7,052 bases of DNA from Anaerolineales bacterium (GTDB lineage Bacteria > Chloroflexota > Anaerolineae > Anaerolineales > JABWBV01). The stretch's first letter is position 1. Each line of letters begins with the position of its first letter. The stretch spans positions 1 to 7,052 of the forward strand of contig JALUWE010000500.1 in the NCBI GenBank assembly GCA_027019845.1, given 5' to 3'. The notes below the pieces were generated by a model, which had not been told where the DNA came from, ran no database searches, and was given only the letters and a program-made list of their open reading frames with translations. Shown here one piece after another: positions 1-5,474 of the stretch. Position numbers and translations under genes: made by a program.

Positions 1-90
1 ACGCACCGGCGGCAGGTTATAGACCGCCATCCCCAGCAGGATAAGCACGAGCAGGCCCAGCAGGCCGCGCAGAATCGTTTTCTTGGACAT
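1..90 (-). CDS. 5' end of an unidentified membrane-anchored or exported protein (partial)
   Basis: Thirty codons are visible, from an ATG at 90 to the left edge, where the gene leaves the window in frame. The product starts MSKKTILRGLLG and continues with a Leu-rich hydrophobic stretch (about residues 6-24), followed by YNLPPVR. This is a basic n-region plus a hydrophobic core, so an uncleaved signal anchor or a signal peptide. There is no lipobox cysteine and no clear cleavage site in the visible part. The start is 10 nt after the stop of the upstream DUF3105 gene, and no convincing Shine-Dalgarno sequence precedes it, so translation is probably coupled. It looks like the next gene of the same operon. 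I cannot identify the family from 30 residues. Confidence 0.6.
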   Translation of the reverse strand, partial: MSKKTILRGLLGLLVLILLGMAVYNLPPVR

Positions 91-100
91 GACCGGGGGG

Positions 101-682
101 TTACGGTACCATCGATTCGGGGGCGCGGTTGCGGTTGCGGATCACGAAGGTGCGCGCCGCCGCGGGATCGAATTCAGCCAATGCCTGGCGCCGGCCCCAG
201 GAGGTCATCACCACCGGCGCTTCCAGGCTATCCCAGGGAAAGGCGATCAATTTGATGCCGTCGAATTCGTCCATCACATTTTGGATTTCGTTTTTGAGTT
301 GGCCGCAGTCCTCGACCAGGGCGCAGTTATACCAAAAAACCACGTACCCGTGCTCCAGATTGTGTAGAATGAAGCCCTGGGGGTTGGGGGGGAGTCGCTG
401 GGCGTCAGCTTCGTGATAGAACTTAGGCCGCAGATCGCTGGAGTAGTGAGTGCCGGAGGTAGGGGGATCGGAGTTGAATTCAGGCAACGGTGAGCTGTCG
501 GCGATGTGGACCGAGGGAAGCTCAGGAATGGCTTCACCCACCTGGGGGCGGTAGGTGATCCACAGAGCGTAGCCGATTCCAAGCAACACAGCGGCCAGGA
601 TTCCCCATTTCAAGATGCGAGCGATCAGCTTTCTGCGCCGCCAGTACGCTTTTCTGCGTTCTCGCTTGGTGCGTACAGCCAT
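101..682 (-). CDS. DUF3105 family membrane-anchored protein (second paralogue)
   Basis: A 193-residue product. The first 27 residues are very basic (RTKRERR, YWRRRK). One membrane helix follows (about 28-45), then an exterior domain. The family signature is clear: DPPTSGTH at 72-79 and HNLEHGYV at 107-114, then YNC. DUF3105 has no established biochemical function that I know of. Histidines 79, 107 and 111 sit in these conserved blocks and could bind a metal, which is inference. Cys120 and Cys126 (C-x5-C) are the only cysteines and match the position of a Cys pair in the other DUF3105 protein of this operon. The start is uncertain. I chose ATG at 682. A GTG at 688 and a TTG at 715 are in frame, and the candidate SD (GGGTG) lies unusually close to the ATG. 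The gene is 73 nt after the DUF2085 gene and 10 nt before the next. Confidence 0.88.
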   Translation of the reverse strand: MAVRTKRERRKAYWRRRKLIARILKWGILAAVLLGIGYALWITYRPQVGEAIPELPSVHIADSSPLPEFNSDPPTSGTHYSSDLRPKFYHEADAQRLPPNPQGFILHNLEHGYVVFWYNCALVEDCGQLKNEIQNVMDEFDGIKLIAFPWDSLEAPVVMTSWGRRQALAEFDPAAARTFVIRNRNRAPESMVP

Positions 683-755
683 TGTCACCCGTGATCTTCG
701 TCTCCAGGCAGGCAATAATCGATTTTGTCGGTTTTGCGAAAGTTGCCCACCACTG

Positions 756-1544
756 CTACCGCAGCCCGGCTCGGCGGTATTTCAGCTCCGCCAGACGCCG
801 GGTTTGCTGCGCGGTCTCGTGCAAAATGGGGAACCCAAACCAGACCACGCCAATGCCGAACAGCACACCGGTGATCAGCCGCATCCAAGAATTGAACGAA
901 CCAAGCGCGTTGCCCACGTAAAACGAAGTTGGAAACGCGTTGTTGGTCAACTGCGCCAGCCACTCATTGGTGTAGCGAAAGCCCTGCCCCAGCCCGGCCA
1001 GATCGCTAATGAAATGCGTGCTGCCGTCTATGGCCATGGGCAGCAAAAAGAGCACGAAGCCCCACAATGGCAGCGCCTTGATGCGTTTGCGCAACGGATA
1101 CCACACCCAGGCCAGCAGCAATACGCTGGTGTACATGGAAACCATGCGGTCCGACCAAGCCACCTTCCAACCCATCTCCGGGTTGCCGACGAACTGGCGC
1201 AGAACCAGGGGGTGAATGGTGTCTTTCCAGGCCGCCTGAATGGTGGGCAAGTCGTACATTCGTTGCGGGCCAAAGAGGAAGAACGAGCGCTGGGGCAGCT
1301 GGTGGCACAGGAAGCTGTAGATGAAATAGATCACCCGCGCGGGAGTCTCCCAGCCGATTTGCATGAACACCGGCGCGAGAAACGGCAGTCCAACGAACAA
1401 ACCATACAACACGCTGAAGACCAGCATCCAATGGCGGCTGATCCACTCCGCCACGCCGGTAGAAGGCCGGATTTGGGAACGCACCGCGGCGCGTGCAACC
1501 TTCTGCGCCTGTTCTTGAGCAGGTGTCGAGGATGGAACACTCAT
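756..1544 (-). CDS. DUF2085 family predicted membrane protein
   Basis: A 262-residue polytopic membrane protein of unknown function. Residues 1-38 are polar. Predicted membrane segments lie at about 39-61, 70-80, 135-150, 158-172 and 222-240. Family features are CHQLPQRSFFLFG at 80-92, the acidic-Gly-His site AIDGSTH at 171-177, and the C-terminal N-S-W-x-R-L-x-TG block at 218-226. DUF2085 proteins usually have a C-x-R-C motif in the middle. The aligned stretch here reads WSDRM (130-134), so both of those cysteines seem absent and Cys80 is the only one left. The start at 1544 is fixed by an AAGGAG six bases upstream. The frame is open further upstream to 1799, but that part overlaps the end of the DUF3105 gene and is not coding-like. 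The gene starts 22 nt after DUF3105 and belongs to the same operon. Function unknown. Confidence 0.85.
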   Translation of the reverse strand: MSVPSSTPAQEQAQKVARAAVRSQIRPSTGVAEWISRHWMLVFSVLYGLFVGLPFLAPVFMQIGWETPARVIYFIYSFLCHQLPQRSFFLFGPQRMYDLPTIQAAWKDTIHPLVLRQFVGNPEMGWKVAWSDRMVSMYTSVLLLAWVWYPLRKRIKALPLWGFVLFLLPMAIDGSTHFISDLAGLGQGFRYTNEWLAQLTNNAFPTSFYVGNALGSFNSWMRLITGVLFGIGVVWFGFPILHETAQQTRRLAELKYRRAGLR

Positions 1545-1550
1545 CTTGAT

Positions 1551-1556
1551 CTCCTT
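1551..1556 (-). promoter_or_regulatory. Shine-Dalgarno site of the DUF2085 gene
   Basis: AAGGAG preceded by an A-run, six bases before the ATG at 1544. It decides the start against the longer in-frame extension to 1799. Confidence 0.8.
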
Positions 1557-1566
1557 TTTTTCCGCA

Positions 1567-2166
1567 TCAGGGCGCACGGGGTTCTGGCGCCTGATTGCGA
1601 TTCTGCTGCACGAAAAGAACGAATTCGTCCTGATCGAAAGCATCAACGCGGTAAATACGGCCCCAACTGGTATAGGTGAGCAGATTGTCCATGTCTGGTC
1701 GCGGCGCGACAATGAGCTTAGGCGTGCGGGTGTTTCCGGCCACACCGGAGGCATCCATCGCCTTCTGCAAATCTTGTTTGAAAGCCGCGCACTCCACATC
1801 GCTCATCTGCGAGCAATTGTAATACACGATCACGTAACCGTGTTCCAGACTGTGGACCAGTTGCTCATCGGAGGGGGCAACGTCATAGAAACCGGCCTGG
1901 GCAGGGACCGCGTCGTGATTGCCGGAGGTGGGCGGGTCAGTCGTGAAGTTAGTAGCCTTGCCGCCTGGGCGAACGTGCTCAGGGCTGGCGATCTCGACCA
2001 ACTCGCCCAAAATCGGAACCGGCTGCAAGTCTAACCAGACAACATATCCGACCACCGCGAAGAACGCCACAACGCCCACCCCAATGAGCCAAAACACCAA
2101 CCAACGGCGAGAGCCTTCACCGCCCAGTCCGCGGACATTCTGAATCGAAGAACGGCTTTTTGCCAT
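1567..2166 (-). CDS. DUF3105 family membrane-anchored protein (first paralogue)
   Basis: A 199-residue product. It has a basic N-terminus, one membrane helix (about 22-45), then an exterior domain. The DUF3105 signature is present: DPPTSGNHD at 78-85 and HSLEHGYV at 105-112, followed by YYNC. Histidines 84, 105 and 109 are conserved with the second paralogue. Cys118 and Cys126 (C-x7-C) are the only cysteines. Fold and function are not established. A redox-active or structural disulfide is plausible because the gene is in an operon with CcdA and a thioredoxin-like protein. The start at 2166 has a strong AAAGGAG five bases upstream. The same frame stays open to 2889 because it runs through lgt in another frame, so an automatic caller could wrongly extend it to 440 residues. 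The gene is 35 nt after the lgt-like stop, across a tandem repeat, and its stop is 22 nt before the DUF2085 start. Confidence 0.9.
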   Translation of the reverse strand: MAKSRSSIQNVRGLGGEGSRRWLVFWLIGVGVVAFFAVVGYVVWLDLQPVPILGELVEIASPEHVRPGGKATNFTTDPPTSGNHDAVPAQAGFYDVAPSDEQLVHSLEHGYVIVYYNCSQMSDVECAAFKQDLQKAMDASGVAGNTRTPKLIVAPRPDMDNLLTYTSWGRIYRVDAFDQDEFVLFVQQNRNQAPEPRAP

Positions 2167-2171
2167 ATTCG

Positions 2172-2178
2172 CTCCTTT
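2172..2178 (-). promoter_or_regulatory. Shine-Dalgarno site of the first DUF3105 gene
   Basis: AAAGGAG, five bases before the ATG at 2166. It sits immediately next to the tandem repeat and marks the true start within a much longer open frame. Confidence 0.75.
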
Positions 2179-2222
2179 CACCTCTTCACCTCTTCCCCTT
2201 TTCACCTCTTCACCTCTTCCCC
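2176..2222 (-). repeat. 24-nt tandem repeat rich in Shine-Dalgarno-like GAGGTGA motifs
   Basis: Two nearly identical copies (2176-2198 and 2200-2222, 24-nt period) read on the minus strand as GGGGAAGAGGTGAAGAGGTGA plus a short A-run. Each copy holds two AAGAGGTGA units, giving four GAGGTGA motifs, each a 7-nt match to the core of the extended Shine-Dalgarno sequence. A purine-rich low-complexity stretch continues to about 2250 inside the lgt-like gene. The repeat encodes the charged RGEEVKR tail of that gene, contains its stop, and fills the gap to the DUF3105 start. It could be simple-sequence expansion, a dispersed genomic repeat or a translation enhancer; the sequence alone does not decide. 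Confidence 0.85.
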
Positions 2223-2957
2223 TCTGCTCCTCCTCCCCTCCTCCCCCCACACCCGCATCAGCCACAAACTTACCAGCACGACTCCCAGACTGACCAGCTG
2301 CGCGGCACGCAACCCCTCGGCCAGCAACAGGCTGTCTCCACGGAAAGCCTCCACAAACAAGCGCGCGGCTGCGGTCAATGCGAGGAACAGCAAAAAATTG
2401 AGGCCGCTGCCCGGCGGGGCAAGCTGCCGTTTCCAGGCGATGAAAAACACACCCAGCGCGAGCAAAAACTCGTAAACCTGGGTCGGGTGGCGGTACTCGT
2501 CCCAAAGGTAGATCGCCCACGGCAGATCGGTGGGTGCGCCAAACGCATCCCCGCTCAGAAAGTTCGCCAGCGCGAAGAGCACCATGAAAGCGGCCAACCC
2601 AGGAGTGAGCGCGTCCAGCGTAGCGCGCAGCGGCAGTTTCTTCCGCCAGCCATACAAAACCGACACCGCTACCCCAATCAGCAGCCCACCATAGGGCGAA
2701 AGCGTGTTGGGGTTGAGCGAGATCAGGCTGAGCGGGTCGTCCAGATACGCGCTCAGGTAGCGGCCTGCATAGGCCAGCCGCGCGCCGATCAGCCCGCCGA
2801 CCAGCCCGTAAAACACCAAATTGTAGATGTCCGAAGCGTTGAGGCGCAGCTTTTTGGCCTCGTTTTCGGCCAGCGACAACCCCACCCAAACGCCGACTAA
2901 TAAGGCCAGTCCGGGCAATTGCAGTAAAAACGGGCCAAGCGGTAAAAACGGAAACAT
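2202..2957 (-). CDS. Lgt-like (prolipoprotein diacylglyceryl transferase family) membrane protein, divergent
   Basis: A 251-residue polytopic membrane protein. Lgt attaches diacylglycerol to the lipobox cysteine of prolipoproteins. Matching blocks are VGGLIGARLAYA (53-64), LSPYGGLLIG (86-95), ANFLSGDAFGAPTDLPW (131-147), RHPTQVYE (156-163) and RLFVEAFR (199-206). The last block keeps the Arg, Glu and Arg equivalent to E. coli R239, E243 and R246. However, Tyr89 occupies the place of the essential His103, Ala129 that of the essential Arg143, and Asp137 that of Glu151 (alignment by eye). It may therefore be a paralogue with altered or lost transferase activity. The start ATG overlaps the stop of the thioredoxin-like gene by one base (TGATG), indicating coupled translation. 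The C-terminal 15 residues are low-complexity and charged, encoded by a purine-rich repeat. I am sure of the family and unsure of the activity. Confidence 0.82.
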   Translation of the reverse strand: MFPFLPLGPFLLQLPGLALLVGVWVGLSLAENEAKKLRLNASDIYNLVFYGLVGGLIGARLAYAGRYLSAYLDDPLSLISLNPNTLSPYGGLLIGVAVSVLYGWRKKLPLRATLDALTPGLAAFMVLFALANFLSGDAFGAPTDLPWAIYLWDEYRHPTQVYEFLLALGVFFIAWKRQLAPPGSGLNFLLFLALTAAARLFVEAFRGDSLLLAEGLRAAQLVSLGVVLVSLWLMRVWGEEGRRSRGEEVKR

Positions 2958-3583
2958 CAGGGCGCCTCCGCCAGTAAATCTTCCACCTTCGAGCGGATCA
3001 GGGTCTCGCTCATCGGGCCGCCCACCACCACCGAGCGGATCACCCCCTGCCGGTCCACGAAATACGTGCTGGGTAGGCCGCGCAGCTGGTAGCGGTTAGA
3101 AACCGCTCCGGTGCGGTCCAACGGTACGGGAAAGGTCAGATTGAATTCCTGAACGAAGGCCGCGGCCGCGGATTCGGTGTCCTGGTAGGTGGTGTTGACC
3201 GCCAGCACCACCAGCCCGGCGTCTTTGAAATCCTGATACACCTGCTCAATGGCGGGCATTTCCGCGCGGCAGGGGGGGCACCAGGAAGCCCACAAATTGA
3301 CCATCACCACCTGACCACGGAAATCCGACAGGGTGACTTCCCCCCCGTCCCCCAACAATTCGAGCGTAAAGTCCGGCGCGGAAAAGCCCTCCCGCGGGCT
3401 GGGAGGGGGCGCGCCGTTGGTGGTCTCCGCTGGGGGGATGCGGGAAAACAAGATCCACGCGCCGCCCAACAAGAAAACCGCCACCATCAGCGCGTTCCAC
3501 GCGCCGGGGTTTTGCAACAACGTTTGCAGGGGTGTCCAACCCTGTTGCCGGGGTTTGCCTCTCGAAAGCGTCGACGATTTCAC
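2957..3583 (-). CDS. Membrane-anchored TlpA/ResA-like thiol-disulfide oxidoreductase
   Basis: A 208-residue product. It has a basic N-terminus, one membrane helix (about 29-47), a Pro-rich linker (49-65), then an AhpC/TSA-Redoxin type thioredoxin fold outside the membrane. The active site is WCPPC at 101-105, after VMVNLWAS. GLPSTYFVD (169-177) holds the cis-proline Pro171, followed by the DRQGVIR strand. Such proteins reduce disulfides in exported proteins, for example apocytochrome c in the case of ResA, with electrons supplied by CcdA. The CcdA-family gene directly upstream fits this. I chose the GTG start at 3583: AGGAGA lies seven bases upstream and the GTG overlaps the ccdA stop by 4 nt (GTGA). 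The longer reading from 3673 lies wholly inside ccdA and is not supported. No haem-lyase or cytochrome gene is visible, so the client is unknown. Confidence 0.93.
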   Translation of the reverse strand: MKSSTLSRGKPRQQGWTPLQTLLQNPGAWNALMVAVFLLGGAWILFSRIPPAETTNGAPPPSPREGFSAPDFTLELLGDGGEVTLSDFRGQVVMVNLWASWCPPCRAEMPAIEQVYQDFKDAGLVVLAVNTTYQDTESAAAAFVQEFNLTFPVPLDRTGAVSNRYQLRGLPSTYFVDRQGVIRSVVVGGPMSETLIRSKVEDLLAEAP

Positions 3584-4371
3584 GATGCGCTCTCCTGTTC
3601 TGCAAGCGGCAGCCCGCCAAACGCATGTCCGCTCAAATAGCCAATGTACGCCGGTACCAGGGGCAGCACACACGGCGAGAGAAACGAGATTAGCCCGGCC
3701 AGCACAGCCAGCAGATAAGTGGGCGTGGCGCCGCCCAGCGGCAAATCAAGGAAAAAGCCGTTACGCTGCGCCCAGATGGCGATCAGAGTCAGTTGATTGG
3801 TCAACAACATGATGCCGATCACAATCAGCAGGATGCCGCTGGCGATCTGCACTTTGCGCAAATGGCGACGAAAACGGCGCACGAATCCGGTGGCACGCTC
3901 CATACCCAGGCCAATCGCCAGGAAGGGGATGCCCAAACCCAGCGCGTAGCCGCTGGAAAGCCACATGGCCTGCCCGCTGGTCTGCGCGCTGAAACCCAAC
4001 GTAAGAATTGCGCCCAGCGTCGCGCCGATGCAGGGCGTCCATCCCGCGGCGAAGAACACCCCCATCAACACCGACGACAGCCAACCGCTGCGCTGGCTGT
4101 TCTGCTGCCATTCGGGTCGCGTGTCGTAGTTGAACCAGGGCAGATTCAGCCATCCCAACGTGGACAACCCGAACAGGATGACTACCACCCCGCCAACTTT
4201 GCCGATGATTCCTTTGTAGACGCCGAACAACCGTCCGAGTAAGGTGGCCGTTCCTCCCCAACCGACCACGAAAATCAGTGAAAAACCCAGCACGAAAAAG
4301 AGTGCGTGGGCGAAAACCAACAGGCGACGATTGAGGCCACCGCCTTGCGTGGTTGCTACCGCTTTCTCCAT
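3580..4371 (-). CDS. ccdA: CcdA/DsbD-beta family transmembrane electron carrier, apparently circularly permuted
   Basis: A 263-residue protein with about six membrane segments (16-38, 56-76, 97-126, 137-157, 175-200, 216-246). CcdA passes electrons from cytoplasmic thioredoxin to exterior thiol-disulfide proteins through two membrane cysteines. Both are present: Cys114 in AAGWTPCIG and Cys234 in LSPCVLPLVPAYIGYLSG. In ordinary CcdA the SPC-x-LPL helix is TM1, at the N-terminus. Here it is the last helix, and the protein begins with the segment that normally follows TM1 (FAHALFFVLGFSLIFV). An in-frame stop at 4410 rules out an N-terminal extension carrying another TM1. The start NRRLL fits a cytoplasmic N-terminus, and the even helix count fits a loop joining old TM6 to TM1 outside. 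SD AAAGGGA lies nine bases before the ATG. The stop overlaps the thioredoxin-like gene by 4 nt. The family is certain; the permutation is a strong reading by eye. Confidence 0.92.
   Translation of the reverse strand: MEKAVATTQGGGLNRRLLVFAHALFFVLGFSLIFVVGWGGTATLLGRLFGVYKGIIGKVGGVVVILFGLSTLGWLNLPWFNYDTRPEWQQNSQRSGWLSSVLMGVFFAAGWTPCIGATLGAILTLGFSAQTSGQAMWLSSGYALGLGIPFLAIGLGMERATGFVRRFRRHLRKVQIASGILLIVIGIMLLTNQLTLIAIWAQRNGFFLDLPLGGATPTYLLAVLAGLISFLSPCVLPLVPAYIGYLSGHAFGGLPLAEQESAS
3591..3596 (-). promoter_or_regulatory. Shine-Dalgarno site of the thioredoxin-like gene
   Basis: AGGAGA inside the end of ccdA, seven bases before the GTG at 3583. It decides the GTG start over the longer in-frame reading from 3673. 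Confidence 0.75.
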
Positions 4372-4407
4372 CGAATACGTTCCCTTTCGAGATGCCAGCG
4401 AGATTTT

Positions 4408-4455
4408 TTATCCGCAGAGGACGTGCTTGCAGGCGACACAGCAGTTCGATGCCAT
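4408..4455 (-). CDS. Candidate cysteine-rich leader peptide (15 codons)
   Basis: A short frame from ATG at 4455 to TAA at 4408 encodes MASNCCVACKHVLCG: four cysteines in 15 residues, two adjacent. It starts about 20 nt downstream of the start site predicted from the promoter at 4483-4512. It ends 36 nt before the ccdA ATG and is in frame with it. A 6-bp inverted repeat (GCAGTT at 4464-4469 and AACTGC at 4441-4446) would place the ATG in a loop and the first Cys codon in the stem. Cys-rich leader peptides that sense cysteine or Cys-tRNA supply are known in other bacteria, and the downstream thiol-redox operon would suit such control. Against it: no good Shine-Dalgarno sequence, and a frame this short can arise by chance. 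It was not in any frame long enough to be called by length. Confidence 0.35.
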   Translation of the reverse strand: MASNCCVACKHVLCG

Positions 4456-4482
4456 GCTGCCATAACTGCCGTTCAAAGGGAA

Positions 4483-4512
4483 AGTATAGTTGAAATTGCG
4501 GCAAAGTGCCAG
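4483..4512 (-). promoter_or_regulatory. Candidate sigma70-type promoter of the ccdA operon
   Basis: On the minus strand, CTGGCA (4512-4507, four of six matching TTGACA) is followed by an 18-base spacer and TATACT (4488-4483, five of six matching TATAAT). The predicted start is near 4476, leaving a leader of about 105 nt before the ccdA ATG. It lies in the only sizeable gap between main genes (4372-4567), at the boundary between the transporter and redox gene groups. Confidence 0.5.
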
Positions 4513-4567
4513 CATATTTCAACCCGCATGGCGGTAGGCATTTTTGCCCAAGCAATTGTGCGCGCGG

Positions 4568-5473
4568 TTAACGCTGGCGGGGATCGAACGCGTCGCGCAA
4601 GCCGTCGCCAATGAAGTTGATGGCGATGCTGACCAGGAAAATCATCAACCCGGGAAAGATGGCCGTCCAGGGCGCGGTACTCATCTGATCCTGGGCGAAA
4701 CGCAGCATGTTGCCCCAGGTGGCTTGCGGAGGTTGAATACCCAACCCGAGATAACTCAGGGCGGACTCGGTCAAAATGGCCGCGGAAACGTCGATGGTGG
4801 CCGCCACGCTGATCGGCCCTAACGAGTTGGGCAGCAGGTGACGCAGGACCAACTGCCAGCCATTCGCGCCTAATGCGATGGAAGCTGCCACGTATTCACG
4901 CTCTTTGATGGTCAGGAAGCTGGCACGCACCAACCGGCTGACGCGCATCCAGGAGAGTAAACCAATCACCAGGATGATGGTGGGGATGCTGGAACCCGCG
5001 AAGGAGGCGATCATAATCAGCAAGAACAGGCTGGGGAAGGAGATCACCACATCCACAATGCGCATGATCAGCGAGTCGACGCGTCCCCCAAAATAGCCGC
5101 TCAGCGCGCCGATGACCGTACCCACGGTGACGCTCACGCTCATGGCGGCCACACCGATCAACAGGGAGATGCGCCCGCCATACAGGATGCGCGTGAACAC
5201 ATCGCGCCCCAACTCGTCCGTACCCATCCAGTGCTCGCGGCTGGGGGGTTGCAAGCGGCTCTTGAGATCGAGCGCATTGGGTTCGTAAGGTGTCACCCGG
5301 GGCGCAAAGACCACTAACCCCAAGATCAGCGCGAGCAGAAAGATGCCGAACAACGCCATGTGGTGGCGTCGAAAACGCCGCCAGGCCTGCCGCGCCGGGC
5401 TGGTCACGCTCTCCGGCGTGACGGCCACCCCCTCGACTGGCTGTAGAGCTTGCACCTGAATGTTTTCGGTCAT
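4568..5473 (-). CDS. Peptide/nickel-type ABC transporter permease, DppC/OppC family
   Basis: A 301-residue inner-membrane permease, one half of the heterodimeric channel of a binding-protein-dependent importer. After a polar N-terminus there is a first membrane helix (about 40-57). The DppC-type motif HWMGTDELGRDVFTR follows at 81-95. The membrane domain includes the EAA coupling loop (about 194-220: YVAASIALGANG and the HLLPNSLGPI that follows), which contacts the ATPase. ESALSYLGLGIQPP (236-249) and the terminal GDGLRDAFDPR (289-299) complete the family pattern, and the length is normal. It starts one base after the dppB-like stop with GAGG upstream, so the two are co-translated. Substrate cannot be told from the permease; peptides, nickel or other small solutes are all possible. 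A 196-nt gap follows, with no strong terminator visible. Confidence 0.95.
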   Translation of the reverse strand: MTENIQVQALQPVEGVAVTPESVTSPARQAWRRFRRHHMALFGIFLLALILGLVVFAPRVTPYEPNALDLKSRLQPPSREHWMGTDELGRDVFTRILYGGRISLLIGVAAMSVSVTVGTVIGALSGYFGGRVDSLIMRIVDVVISFPSLFLLIMIASFAGSSIPTIILVIGLLSWMRVSRLVRASFLTIKEREYVAASIALGANGWQLVLRHLLPNSLGPISVAATIDVSAAILTESALSYLGLGIQPPQATWGNMLRFAQDQMSTAPWTAIFPGLMIFLVSIAINFIGDGLRDAFDPRQR

Positions 5474-5474
5474 T

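Noticed and set aside
615..1679. Long plus-strand open frame (354 codons) opposite the DUF2085 gene
   Set aside because: Antisense to DUF2085 and parts of both DUF3105 genes, with low-information composition and no recognisable motif.
2167..2889. Upstream extension of the first DUF3105 gene to a 440-residue protein
   Set aside because: The extension runs through the lgt-like gene in another frame and reads as Arg/Gly/Ala-rich shadow. The ATG at 2166 has a strong Shine-Dalgarno site and starts a normal family N-terminus.
3584..3673. Longer N-terminus of the thioredoxin-like protein, including several cysteines
   Set aside because: It lies entirely within the ccdA coding sequence, whose SPC helix is strongly conserved there. 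The GTG at 3583 has an AGGAGA and a 4-nt overlap with the ccdA stop.
4380..4482. TTCCCTTT at 4482-4475 can pair with the ccdA ribosome-binding AAAGGGAA at 4387-4380 (anti-Shine-Dalgarno switch)
   Set aside because: The 8-base match straddles the predicted transcription start near 4476, so most of it would be missing from the main transcript. It could matter only for read-through RNA from the transporter operon.
4513..4567. Terminator after the dppC-like gene
   Set aside because: Only 4-bp stems (CCGC/GCGG and GGCA/TGCC) are visible, with no T-run after them.
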